From contig LWDI01000009.1 of the NCBI GenBank assembly GCA_002083475.1, positions 157-38,739 of the forward strand: DNA of 38,583 bases, given 5' to 3'. Origin of the DNA: Proteobacteria bacterium SG_bin5 (GTDB lineage Bacteria; Pseudomonadota; Alphaproteobacteria; Sphingomonadales; Sphingomonadaceae). This document shows positions 31,058-38,583 of the stretch, piece by piece. The notes below the pieces were generated by a model. It was not told the DNA's origin. It was given only the letters and a program-made list of their open reading frames with translations, and did no database searches. Both the position numbers and the translations under genes were made by a program. Within the stretch, counting starts at the first letter, position 1. Every line of letters begins with the position of its first letter.

Positions 31058-32061
31058 CCCCAACCCTCCAGAAAGCTCATCACATTGGCGCCGATCGCAT
31101 CGATCGCATAGCCGCCCTCCATCAGCAAGACGCTCGGCCAGCCGCGCGTGGCGATGTCTTGCGCGAGCAGCGCGTAATCTTGCGTGCTCAGCTCGAAATG
31201 GCTGATCGGGTCGCCCTCCCAAGTATCGGCGCCATAGCTCACCACGAGCAACTCGGGGCCGAAACGCGCGATCGCCTCGAGCGCCTGGTCTTGCGCGCGC
31301 CGGAACGCCTCCAATCGCGTCCCCTGCGGCAGCGGCAGGTTGAGCGTCGCGCCTTCGCCCGCGTCCTCCCCGCGTTCGTCGGCATGGCCCCAGTAGAAGG
31401 GATAATCGGTCGCGGGATCGGCGTGGAGCGAGGCGTAGAACACGTCGCCGCGCGCCCAGAAAATATCCTGGGTGCCGTTGCCATGGTGATAATCGATGTC
31501 GAGGATCGCGACCCGCGCCTTGCCCGCCGCCCGCGCGGCCTCGGCGACCACGGCGGCGGCGTTCAGATAGGAATAGCCGCCGAGATAATCGGCCCCGGCA
31601 TGATGGCCGGGCGGGCGGCACAAGGCGAAGGCCGCGCGCTCGCCCGCCAGCACCGCGTCGAGCGCGGCGAGGCCCGATTGGCAGCTCCAATAGGCCGCGT
31701 CCCAAGTGTCGGCGGTGAGCGGGGTCGAGGCATCGAAGCTATAGCGGCCAATCAATGCGTCGATGCGGCTGAGCGTGAGCGGGCGTCGCCCGACCACCGG
31801 CCAGACATAGCCGATCACGTCCCCCGGCCGCCCCGCCTCGGCCCAGAGCGCGGGGGCCTGGCGCAGGAAATCGAGATAATCGGCGCCGTGGACCGCCGCG
31901 ATCGGGCCGAGCCCCCGGTCGGCGGGTTCCTCGCACGGCCCGATCGCGCGCGCGATCGCCTCGGCGCGCGCGGGGCTTTCGGCATAAGCGGTGAAGCCGC
32001 CATTATGGAGTTCTTGGGTCGGGGCGTGCGCCAGCTGGCGCGGCGAGAAAAAGCGTCGCAT
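31054..32061 (-). CDS. Acetylpolyamine amidohydrolase-type deacetylase (histone deacetylase family)
   Basis: A 335-residue Zn-dependent deacetylase. The catalytic pair is H153-H154 (RPPGHHAG). Zinc ligands are D190 and H192 (DIDYHHGNGTQDIF) and D279 (GADTWEGDP), with the transition-state tyrosine Y319 (EGGYA). SLHADPATDYPFYWGHADERG and DPISHFELSTQDY resemble acetylpolyamine amidohydrolases more than other HDAC homologues, so acetylated polyamines such as acetylputrescine are the likely substrates; other acetylamides are possible. ATG 32061 shares its A with the nhaA stop codon (TGATG); GTG 32064 is an alternative. It is therefore translationally coupled to nhaA and overlaps the next small frame by ATGA. 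Confidence 0.9.
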   Translation of the reverse strand: MRRFFSPRQLAHAPTQELHNGGFTAYAESPARAEAIARAIGPCEEPADRGLGPIAAVHGADYLDFLRQAPALWAEAGRPGDVIGYVWPVVGRRPLTLSRIDALIGRYSFDASTPLTADTWDAAYWSCQSGLAALDAVLAGERAAFALCRPPGHHAGADYLGGYSYLNAAAVVAEAARAAGKARVAILDIDYHHGNGTQDIFWARGDVFYASLHADPATDYPFYWGHADERGEDAGEGATLNLPLPQGTRLEAFRRAQDQALEAIARFGPELLVVSYGADTWEGDPISHFELSTQDYALLAQDIATRGWPSVLLMEGGYAIDAIGANVMSFLEGWG

Positions 32062-33275
32062 CACCCCTGTGTGCGAGGCGGCACCGCGAAGCGCAAGACC
32101 AGGAAGCCGCCCAGCCCCGCGGCGAGCGAGCCGATCAACACGCCGAGCTTCACTTGCTCGATCAGCACAGGCGATGCGGCGAAAGCGAGCCCGCCGATGA
32201 ACAAACTCATCGTGAAGCCGATTCCCGCGAGCAGCGACACGCCGTAAAGCTGCGTCCAGCCCGCCCCGCCCGGGCGGTAGGCGAGGCCGAGCCGCTCGGC
32301 GAGCCAGATGCCGCCCAGGATGCCCGCTTGTTTCCCGAAAAACAGCCCCGCCGCCACCGCCGCCACCAGCGGCGCGCCAAAGGCGCCCGGCGGCAAATCG
32401 CCCAGCGACACCCCGGCATTGGCGAAGGCGAAGACGGGGACGATCGCATAAGCGACGATCGGGCTCAGCGCCTGTTCGAGCCGGTGGAGCGGCGATTCAT
32501 GCGCATCGGGCGCGCCCTTGGTGCGGATGAAGGGGATGAAGGCGGCGGCGAGCACACCCGCGATCGTCGCATGCACCCCCGAGCGCAGCACCAGCCACCA
32601 GAGCAAGGCGGCGAGGATCAGATAGGGCGTCAGCGCGCGCACCCCGCGCCCGTTGAGCGCCGCCATCAGCAGCAGCACCCCGATGCTCGCCGCCAGCGGC
32701 GGCCAATCGATCGCGCTCGTATAGAAAAGCGCGATGATCGCGACCGCGCCCATATCGTCGACGATCGCGACCGTCGTCAGGAACAATTTGAGCGAGGCCG
32801 GCACGCGCCGGCCGAGCAGCGCCATCACCCCGATCGCGAAGGCGATGTCGGTCGCCGCCGGCACCGCCCAACCGCGCGCGAGCCCGGGCGCGCGCCCCGC
32901 GACGCCGAGATAGACGAGCGCGGGCACCGCCATCCCCGCGCCGGCGGCGATCACCGGCAGCACGCGGTCCGCCGGGCGGTTGAGCCGCCCGTCGACCAGC
33001 TCGCGCTTGATCTCAAGCCCGACGAGCAGGAAGAAGATCGCCATCGCCGCGTCGTTGATCCACAGATGCACCGTCATCGCGCCGATCGCCGGGGCGAGCA
33101 CCGGGCCGGTTTCGAGGTGCATCAGCGCGTGATAATCATGCGCGGTCGACGGCCAATTGGCGGCGAGCAGCGCGAGCGCGGCGGCCGCCATCAGCACCGC
33201 GCCGCCCATGGCCTGCGACGTGAGCAGCGCCCGCAGCGCCGAGCGCACGGCCAATCGGCTGGTTCGCGGGATCAT
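32061..33275 (-). CDS. nhaA: Na+/H+ antiporter NhaA
   Basis: A 404-residue inner-membrane antiporter with about 12 helices that expels Na+ or Li+ in exchange for protons and supports alkaline and salt tolerance. The ion-binding residues are present: VPAATDIAFAIG carries the helix-IV aspartate of the TDIAFA signature, and VAIVDDMGAVAI carries the helix-V Asp-Asp pair. LVGLEIKRELVDG, VLAAAFIPFI and LLAGIGFTMSLFIGGLAF are also family motifs. Start choices are 33275, 33287 and 33332; 33275 gives normal length and a GGACGG about 5 bp upstream. It is first in a tight operon with the polyamine amidohydrolase and is divergent from the SPFH gene. Confidence 0.95.
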   Translation of the reverse strand: MIPRTSRLAVRSALRALLTSQAMGGAVLMAAAALALLAANWPSTAHDYHALMHLETGPVLAPAIGAMTVHLWINDAAMAIFFLLVGLEIKRELVDGRLNRPADRVLPVIAAGAGMAVPALVYLGVAGRAPGLARGWAVPAATDIAFAIGVMALLGRRVPASLKLFLTTVAIVDDMGAVAIIALFYTSAIDWPPLAASIGVLLLMAALNGRGVRALTPYLILAALLWWLVLRSGVHATIAGVLAAAFIPFIRTKGAPDAHESPLHRLEQALSPIVAYAIVPVFAFANAGVSLGDLPPGAFGAPLVAAVAAGLFFGKQAGILGGIWLAERLGLAYRPGGAGWTQLYGVSLLAGIGFTMSLFIGGLAFAASPVLIEQVKLGVLIGSLAAGLGGFLVLRFAVPPRTQG

Positions 33276-33608
33276 GCGCCCGTCCATTCCCCAATTCGGG
33301 GCGGGAGGCAACCGCCGCGCGCGATCGGGCATGCCGCGCGCATAACACACCAATTTCGATTTTCTCTCGTTGCGGGGCTGCTATAATCGAGCGCGTGCGA
33401 TGGGCGCACGGAGACGGTCCGGCATCGGTGCATCTGGTCAGCGGGATTGTGGTGCTTTAGCGCCCGGTCCAAGCGCCGCGCCCGACCTCGCCGTCGGCCC
33501 CCGCCCCCCGCTTCGCCGCCCGGCCATGCCCCGAGTCCGAACACCCTCCCAGCGACCGTCGCACGCCACGGCGCGCGCGTTTCGCGCCGCCGGATTGGAG
33601 TGAGAACA
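33276..33608. other. 333-bp divergent intergenic region before the SPFH gene
   Basis: This region contains the extended -10 promoter at 33379-33387 followed by about 215 bp with no recognisable gene before ATG 33609. A CGTGCG/CGCACG stem with a 5-base loop sits near 33394-33410. The stretch may be a long 5' leader or carry a small RNA. Frames through it have no protein features. Confidence 0.5.
33379..33387 (+). promoter_or_regulatory. Extended -10 promoter, SPFH/DUF389 direction
   Basis: TGCTATAAT is a perfect extended -10 (TGnTATAAT), rare in such GC-rich DNA. The -35 region (about 33358-33364, GATTTTC) is poor, as often accepted for extended -10 promoters. Transcription would start near 33394, leaving a leader of roughly 215 nt before the SPFH gene. 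Confidence 0.5.
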
Positions 33609-34490
33609 ATGGCTTATGGTGATCGTTCCGCTTTCGCCAGCGCGGGGTTCGGGCCGCAGTTCTGCCGCATCCTCTTCGCGCTGCTGCTGGTCGTGCTGCT
33701 GATCGGGCTCGTGACCTTTTCCTTCGCGCGGGTGCGCCCCGGCTATGTCGGCATTCGCGTGAACAATATCGGCGCGGGCGCCGGGGTCTCGCCGCAACCG
33801 CTCGCGGTCGGCTGGTATCTCGCGCTGCCGGGCACGAATATTTATGAATATCCGGTCTTCACCCGCACTTATAGCTGGACACGCTCGACGACCGAGCAAT
33901 CGCCGATCGACGAAAGCTTCAACTTTCAGGACAGGAATGGGCTGGGGCTCTCGGCCGACGTCGCGGTCGCTTATCATGTCGATGCCGCGCGCGCGCCGAT
34001 CCTGTTCCAGCGCTATCGCTCGGACATGGACGCGATCATCGCCGGGCCGCTGCGCAACGCGATCCGTAACGCGATCGTAGAGCGCGCGTCGCAATTGGGG
34101 GTCGAGGAAATTTACGGCCCGCGCAAAAGCGAGCTGATCCAAACCGCGCTGCGCCGCGTCCAGGCCTATTTCGCGCCGGTGGGGCTGCAGGTCGAGCAGC
34201 TTTACTGGGCGGGCAATATCGTCGTGCCCGATGCGGTGCTCAACCAGATCAACGCCAAGATCGCCAACGAACAAGCCGCGCTCGCCGCCCAAGCCAATGT
34301 CGCGACCGCGCGCGCGGATGCCGAGGCGCGCGTCGCCAAGGCCGAGGGCGACGCCCGCGCGATCCAGGTCGAGGCCGAGGCGATCCGCACCAACCCCGAA
34401 ATCGTGAAGCTGCGCGCGGTCGAGAAATGGGACGGCAAGCTGCCGACTTATCAAGGCGGCGGGCCGGTGCCCTTCATCGACGTGAAGTAA
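33609..34490 (+). CDS. SPFH/prohibitin-family membrane protein
   Basis: A 293-residue protein with one N-terminal membrane helix (about 20-40, RILFALLLVVLLIGLVTFSFA) and an SPFH domain from about 45 to 215: GYVGIRVNNIGAG, GWYLALPGTNIYEYPVF, SFNFQDRNGLGLSADVAVAYHVD and RNAIRNAIVERASQLGVEEIYG. A coiled, Ala/Glu-rich helix follows (about 220-265, NAKIANEQAALAAQANVATARADAEARVAKAEGDA), as in HflC, prohibitin and stomatin proteins. Such proteins form large membrane rings that organise proteases or lipids. GGAGTGAG precedes ATG 33609. DUF389 follows 44 bp downstream on the same strand and is a possible partner. Confidence 0.9.
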   Translation: MAYGDRSAFASAGFGPQFCRILFALLLVVLLIGLVTFSFARVRPGYVGIRVNNIGAGAGVSPQPLAVGWYLALPGTNIYEYPVFTRTYSWTRSTTEQSPIDESFNFQDRNGLGLSADVAVAYHVDAARAPILFQRYRSDMDAIIAGPLRNAIRNAIVERASQLGVEEIYGPRKSELIQTALRRVQAYFAPVGLQVEQLYWAGNIVVPDAVLNQINAKIANEQAALAAQANVATARADAEARVAKAEGDARAIQVEAEAIRTNPEIVKLRAVEKWDGKLPTYQGGGPVPFIDVK

Positions 34491-34534
34491 GCCCCCGGCT
34501 GGCGCGCGCGGCGCCGACGCGATAGCAGCGGGCG

Positions 34535-35992
34535 ATGCGCGATTGGATCGCCACGCTGCGGCGCAAGCGCGTCGCCATCCTGGCCGGGGTCGACCATCAG
34601 GGCGTGATGGCGCATGTCCGCGCCGAATCGGGCTGGGACGGGCGCTATGTCTTCATGACGCTCGTCTCGGCGGCGATCGCGATCCTGGGCCTGCTGCTGT
34701 CGTCGCCGGCGGTGGTGATCGGGGCGATGCTGATCTCGCCCTTGATGGGGCCGATCATCGGATTGGGCTTCGGCTTGGCGACGATCGACGCGCGCGAAAT
34801 CCGGCTGAGCGCGGCGGCGCTGGTCGGCGGATCGCTGCTCGCGGTGGGGTTCGCCGCCGCGATCGTGCTCGTCTCGCCCTTGCAGAACGTAACGCCCGAG
34901 CTCGCCGCGCGCACCCGGCCCAATTTGTTCGACCAGGCGGTCGCGCTCTTCTCGGCGCTCGCGGGCGCCTATGCGACGGTGCGCGGGCGCGCGGGGACGG
35001 TGGTGGGGGTGGCGATCGCGACCGCGCTGATGCCGCCGCTCGCCACGATCGGCTTCGGCCTGGCAACCCGCAACGCGACCGCCGCCTTGGGCGCGAGCCT
35101 CTTGTTCGTCACCAACCTCGTCACCATCGCCGCGACGGTCGCGGTGATGGCGCGGCTCTATGGCTTCGCGCGCGATTTGTCGCCGCGCCAGACCTTGTTC
35201 CAGAGCTTCGTCGTGCTCGCCGCTTTCCTGGCGCTCGCGGTGCCGCTGGGGTTTTCGCTCAAGAAGGTCGCGTGGGAGGGCAATGCGACGCGGCTCGCGC
35301 GCGAGGTGATCGCGGCCGAATTCGGCGACAAGGTGCGGCTGAGCCAGCTCGATCTCGATTTCGCGCAATCGCCGCTCGCGCTGCGCGCGACGGTGTTCAC
35401 GCCCGTGTATCGCGCCCGGGCGCCGCGCGCGATCGCCGCGCGGCTGAAGGCGCTGCTCGGCCAGCCGGTGACCGTCGCGATCGAGCAATATCGCGTCGGG
35501 CTGGGGGCGGCGGCGGAGGCGGCGCAGCTCGCCGAGGCGCAGCGCCGCGCGGCGGTCGACCCGAGCGACGGGCTCGCCGAACGGATCGCGCTGATCGCCG
35601 GGGTCGCGCCCGATCAAGTGCTGCTCGACCGCGAGGCGCACCGCGCCGAGGTCCGCGCCCAGCCGCTGCCCGGCGCGGGGCTCGCCACCTATCGCGCGCT
35701 CGAGGCGCGGCTGAGCGCGAGCGCGCCGGGCTGGCAAGTGTGGCTGATCCCGCCGCCGATCGCGCCGGGGGTGATCGAGGTGACCGACGATGCGCCCGAT
35801 CCGGCGGCGCTCGGCACCGCGATCTGGGCGGCGAAGCGGCTCAATCTGGCGCTGGCGCTGAGCGGCGCCGAGGACCCGGTCGCGGCGGCGGAAGCGGCGA
35901 TCACGGCGGAGGGCGTCGCCACGCGCCGCGCGCCGGGGCGGGGGCGGGGGCTGACGCTTGCTTGGGAAGTGCCGGGGGCGGCGGGGGAATAG
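34535..35992 (+). CDS. DUF389-family membrane protein
   Basis: A 485-residue protein. After a cytoplasmic start (to about 38) come about six membrane helices up to residue 250, including SAAIAILGLLLSSPAVVIGAMLISPLMGPIIGLGFGLAT and GTVVGVAIATALMPPLATIGFGLATRN. These hold the G-A-M-L-I-S-P-L-M-G-P and A-L-M-P-P motifs of DUF389. The C-terminal half (about 260-485) is soluble, rich in Ala, and may be periplasmic or cytoplasmic. The family is of unknown function. The start ATG 34535 fits, with a GGGCG just before it rather than a clear ribosome-binding site. It lies 44 bp after the SPFH gene and is probably co-transcribed with it. Confidence 0.9.
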   Translation: MRDWIATLRRKRVAILAGVDHQGVMAHVRAESGWDGRYVFMTLVSAAIAILGLLLSSPAVVIGAMLISPLMGPIIGLGFGLATIDAREIRLSAAALVGGSLLAVGFAAAIVLVSPLQNVTPELAARTRPNLFDQAVALFSALAGAYATVRGRAGTVVGVAIATALMPPLATIGFGLATRNATAALGASLLFVTNLVTIAATVAVMARLYGFARDLSPRQTLFQSFVVLAAFLALAVPLGFSLKKVAWEGNATRLAREVIAAEFGDKVRLSQLDLDFAQSPLALRATVFTPVYRARAPRAIAARLKALLGQPVTVAIEQYRVGLGAAAEAAQLAEAQRRAAVDPSDGLAERIALIAGVAPDQVLLDREAHRAEVRAQPLPGAGLATYRALEARLSASAPGWQVWLIPPPIAPGVIEVTDDAPDPAALGTAIWAAKRLNLALALSGAEDPVAAAEAAITAEGVATRRAPGRGRGLTLAWEVPGAAGE

Positions 35993-36014
35993 GGGTTGTT
36001 CTATTGCAACGAGT

Positions 36015-36101
36015 CCGTTCGCCCTGAGCTTGTCGAAGGGCGGTCCTGCCTTGCAACCGTTGAAAAGAAGAACGGTGCTTCGACAAGCTCAGCACGAACG
36101 G
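36015..36101 (+). repeat. Two-hairpin repeat, copy B
   Basis: It begins CCGTTCGCCCTGAGCTTGTC and contains hairpin 1 with a GAAGGGCG arm, the linker AAAAGAAGAACG, and hairpin 2 GTGCTTCGACAAGCTCAGCA plus C. It ends CGAACGG, an inverted echo of its start CCGTTCG. It sits between DUF389 and lysS, which converge. Confidence 0.8.
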
Positions 36102-36156
36102 TTCGTGATCGAGCCACCTCGCTCGCAATCACGATCATCCGTGAACGCAACGCGCG

Positions 36157-37731
36157 CTATTCCCCCCGCGCGAGCGCCTCGGCGATCAGCGCGCGGCTGT
36201 TCGCCACGCCGTAAAGCGCGATGAAGCTGCCCATGCGTGGGCCTTGCGCCGAGCCGAGCAGCGTTTCGTACAGCGCCTTGAACCAGTCGCGCAGCCGCTC
36301 CTTGCCGAAATGCGCCTTGCCGATCTCGTACACCTCGTTCTGGATCGCCTCGGCATCTTCGCTGCCCAGCGCGGCGAGCGCCGCGTCGAGCGCGGTGAGC
36401 GCGGCGGCTTCCGCCGCCGTCGGCGCGCGGCGCTGGAGCGTGGGCGCCACGAAATCGCGATTATAGGCGAGCGCCTTGTCGATCAGAGTGTCGAGCGCCG
36501 GATAGGCCTCGGGCGTCGCGTCGGCCACGTAATTGCGCAAGTAAGCCCAAACCTGCTCGCGCGTCGCGCCCGCGCCCATCACGCCGACCAGGTTGAGCAG
36601 CAAGCCGAAGGTCACCGGCAGCGCTTCGGCGGGCGGCGGGCCGTTGTGGATGTGATGGACGGGATTGCCCAGCCGTTGCTCGACCGGCTGCTCGGCATAA
36701 GCCGCGCGGAACTGCCAATAATCATCGACCGCGCGCGGGATGACGCCCATGTGCAGCGCCTTGGCCTTTTTGGGCTCGCGGTAGATGTAGAAGGCGAGGC
36801 TTTCGTCCGAGCCATAGCTCAGCCATTGTTCGAGGCTGAGGCCATTGCCCTTCGACTTGCTGATCTTCTCGCCCTTTTCGTCGAGGAACATTTCGTAATT
36901 GAACCCCTCGGGCGGCTGGGCGCCGAGCACGCGCGCGATCTTGCCCGATTGGATCACCGAATCGATCAAGTCCTTGCCCGCCATCTCGTAATCGACGCCG
37001 AGCGCGACCCAGCGCATCGCCCAATCGACCTTCCACTGCATCTTGGCGCGCCCGCCCAGGATCGATTGGGTGATCCGCTCGCCTTCGTCCTCGAACGCGA
37101 CCAGCCCGGCCTCGGCGTCGATCACTTCGACCGGCACTTGCAGCACCACGCCCGATTTGGGGCTGATCGGCAGCACCGGCGAGTAAGTCGCGCGCCGCTC
37201 CGGCCCGAGCGTGGGGAGCATCACCCCCATGATCGCGTCATAATGGCGCAGGATCGCCTTCAGCGCCGCGTCGAAGCGGCCGCCGGTATAATAATCGGTC
37301 GAGCTGGCGAATTCATAATCGAAGCCGAAGCGATCGAGGAATTGCCGCAGCATCGCGTTATTGTGATGCGCGAAGCTTTCATATTTCTCGAACGGATCGG
37401 GCACCTTGGTGAGCGGGTGACCCAGATAGCGCGCGAGCATTTCGCGATTGGGCACATTGTCGGGCACTTTGCGCAGCCCGTCCATATCGTCGCTGAACGC
37501 GATCAGCCGGGTGGGCGTGTCGGACAAGGTCTCGAACGCGCGGCGCACCATCGTCGTGCGCAGCACTTCGTTGAAGGTGCCGATATGCGGCAAGCCCGAG
37601 GGACCATAGCCGGTTTCGAACAATATGGGCGCGCCGCCGGGCTTGCCGTCGGGATAGCGTTTGAGCAGCTTGCGCGCTTCCTCATAGGGCCAGGCGTTCG
37701 ATTCCAAAGCGGCGGCACGCAAGGCGTTCAC
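36157..37731 (-). CDS. lysK: Lysyl-tRNA synthetase, class I
   Basis: A 524-residue cytoplasmic enzyme that charges tRNA-Lys. It is the class I (archaeal-type) LysRS found in many alphaproteobacteria, not the class II form of E. coli. The HIGH motif is HIGT at 49-52 (GPSGLPHIGTFNEV), and the KMSKS loop is KISKS at 289-293 (GEKISKSKGNGLSLEQWL). DDMDGLRKVPDNVPN and YEMAGKDLIDSV are family motifs. The C-terminal helical anticodon-binding part ends SFIALYGVANSRALIAEAL. ATG 37731 is preceded by AAAGGAAA, a good ribosome-binding site. It is divergent from the DinG-like helicase, with a REPIN between them. Confidence 0.97.
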   Translation of the reverse strand: MNALRAAALESNAWPYEEARKLLKRYPDGKPGGAPILFETGYGPSGLPHIGTFNEVLRTTMVRRAFETLSDTPTRLIAFSDDMDGLRKVPDNVPNREMLARYLGHPLTKVPDPFEKYESFAHHNNAMLRQFLDRFGFDYEFASSTDYYTGGRFDAALKAILRHYDAIMGVMLPTLGPERRATYSPVLPISPKSGVVLQVPVEVIDAEAGLVAFEDEGERITQSILGGRAKMQWKVDWAMRWVALGVDYEMAGKDLIDSVIQSGKIARVLGAQPPEGFNYEMFLDEKGEKISKSKGNGLSLEQWLSYGSDESLAFYIYREPKKAKALHMGVIPRAVDDYWQFRAAYAEQPVEQRLGNPVHHIHNGPPPAEALPVTFGLLLNLVGVMGAGATREQVWAYLRNYVADATPEAYPALDTLIDKALAYNRDFVAPTLQRRAPTAAEAAALTALDAALAALGSEDAEAIQNEVYEIGKAHFGKERLRDWFKALYETLLGSAQGPRMGSFIALYGVANSRALIAEALARGE

Positions 37732-37768
37732 TGTTTTCCTTTCGTTCTAATGGCGCTATCGGGAGGAT

Positions 37769-37860
37769 CGTTGCCCCGGACCTGATCCGGGGCCCCGCTG
37801 CCTTCTGCTCCGCGCCGTTAAGAGAAGAAGCGGGACCCCGGGTCAAGCCCGGGGTGACGC
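37769..37860. repeat. Paired GC hairpins, REPIN-like
   Basis: CGTTGCCCCGGACCTGATCC with its arm (37769-37793) and GGGACCCCGGGTCAAGCCCG with its arm (37832-37860) form an inverted pair about 40 bp apart. It lies in the divergent promoter region of lysK and the DinG-like helicase gene. Confidence 0.7.
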
Positions 37861-37888
37861 GCACGTATTGACGGCGCCGAAGGAAGCG

Positions 37889-38583
37889 ATGCTCGCCTAT
37901 CCCGCTCTCCACGCCAGCCACGCCGGGATCTGGATCGCGCATGGCGGCGAGACGCGGCCCGTCTCGCGCGCGGAAGCGATCCGGCGCGCGGGCGACACGC
38001 CGATGATCCTGCTCAACGCGCCGCTCGTCGCGCAACGGCTGGGCCATGGCGAGCTGTCGGGGCTCGATTGCCTCGAGCTGTTCGCCTTCCTCCACCCCGC
38101 GCGCTTCATGGTGCCGACCCCAAAGGGGCTCGCCGCCGTCGCCGGGCTGCCGCCGCCCGCGCACGATTCCGAAGTGCCCGCGCTGCTGATCGCCGCCGCC
38201 GAGGCGTTGATCGCCAGGCTCGCGCGCGATTGGCCCGAGCGCGAGGGGGCTTGGGGGTCGCTCCAGGCGCTCGCGCGGCTGCGCTGGCCCTGGGCGGGGG
38301 TGCTCGCGCCCCATGTCATGAAGCCCCAGGCGCATGAGCCCTTCCTCTTCGCGCGGCTCCCCGAATGGGAGGAAGCCGCGCCCCGGCCCGCGCCCAAAAC
38401 GGTCACGATCGACCCCGAGGCCGCCGCCGAGCGTCTGGCGCGGCTCACCGGCGCGGGCGCCGAGCAGCGCCCCGGTCAGCGCGCTTATGCCCAGGCCGCG
38501 AGCGCCGCTTTCGCCCCGCGCGCGGCGCGCGACGCGCCCAATCTGGTGCTGGCGGAGGCGGGGACGGGGATCGGCAAGACGCT
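37889..38583 (+). CDS. ATP-dependent DNA helicase, DinG/XPD type (5' part, partial)
   Basis: The first 231 codons of a helicase that runs off the right edge. The N-terminal domain (1-150: YPALHASHAGIWIAHGG, DTPMILLNAPLVAQRLGHGELSGLDCLELFAFLHPARF, PTPKGLAA) matches the RNase T/exonuclease-like front end seen in sphingomonad DinG-type helicases. The Walker A region begins at the very end (NLVLAEAGTGIGKT). A GQRAYAQAASAAFAPR Q-motif-like segment precedes it. AAGGAAG before ATG 37889 supports the start. DinG/XPD-family enzymes are 5'-3' superfamily 2 helicases acting in repair and at R-loops; their Fe-S cluster region lies outside the window. Confidence 0.88.
   Translation, partial: MLAYPALHASHAGIWIAHGGETRPVSRAEAIRRAGDTPMILLNAPLVAQRLGHGELSGLDCLELFAFLHPARFMVPTPKGLAAVAGLPPPAHDSEVPALLIAAAEALIARLARDWPEREGAWGSLQALARLRWPWAGVLAPHVMKPQAHEPFLFARLPEWEEAAPRPAPKTVTIDPEAAAERLARLTGAGAEQRPGQRAYAQAASAAFAPRAARDAPNLVLAEAGTGIGKT

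Noticed and set aside
33447..33608. N-terminal extension of the SPFH protein
   Set aside because: The extra 54 residues are Arg/Pro-rich without homology, whereas ATG 33609 has a good ribosome-binding site and leads straight into the membrane helix.

Overview
The window is very GC-rich, gene-dense chromosomal DNA of an alphaproteobacterium, most likely a sphingomonad (Sphingomonadaceae). This rests on family resemblance rather than on a marker gene. The supporting signs are a class I lysyl-tRNA synthetase, an NDUFS4-like complex I subunit, an rnd-like/lptC/lptA/lptB/rpoN block, a Cys-pair periplasmic protein, and many small palindromic repeats of kinds common in this group. No rRNA, tRNA, CRISPR array, intact transposase or phage gene was seen.

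Layout. 0-3.3 kb: the 3' end of hrpB, an NDUFS4-like subunit, a 758-bp repeat-filled gap, a Nudix hydrolase divergent from mscL, more repeats, and an Rrf2-type regulator with four cysteines. 3.3-9 kb: homoserine dehydrogenase, a palindrome-rich mobile-looking element, a 2-oxoglutarate/Fe(II) oxygenase with a lipoprotein gene, a Bcr/CflA-type exporter, a very acidic repeat-containing protein, chorismate mutase and a small Cys-pair protein. 9-17.7 kb: rpsD, a glycosyltransferase/UDP-galactopyranose mutase fusion, S1/P1 nuclease, aminopeptidase P, a VOC protein and a DUF885 metallopeptidase.

17.7-24.7 kb is the most accessory-looking part. Two genes of the ligase-associated DNA repair set (DEXH helicase and MBL-fold exonuclease) point away from each other with no ATP-dependent ligase or PdeM nuclease in view. 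Between them lie a DUF1778/GNAT toxin-antitoxin pair whose toxin appears to start at a CTG directly after the antitoxin's stop, a relic of a second exonuclease 5' end, and an S41 peptidase. After the exonuclease comes a Fic toxin with a 57-codon antitoxin overlapping it by GTGA. The Fic genes are visibly more AT-rich than their surroundings.

24.7-29 kb is the conserved leftward block rnd-like, lptC, lptA, lptB, rpoN, which links LPS transport and sigma-54. 29-38.6 kb holds a Gly-rich double cold-shock-domain protein, a GNAT acetyltransferase, a tightly coupled nhaA/acetylpolyamine-amidohydrolase pair followed by a 22-codon remnant, an SPFH/DUF389 membrane pair behind a strong extended -10 promoter, lysyl-tRNA synthetase, and the 5' part of a DinG/XPD-type helicase.

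Several unrelated families of hairpin repeats fill most gaps: paired GC hairpins resembling REPINs, a roughly 90-bp two-hairpin element in three copies, a 160-bp MITE-like palindrome, and a 186-bp element with 12-bp terminal inverted repeats. The best leads for novelty are the CTG-started toxin, the Fic antitoxin with a variant inhibitory motif, the split ligase-associated cassette with its relic, the GT-UGM fusion, and the NhaA/polyamine deacetylase operon.
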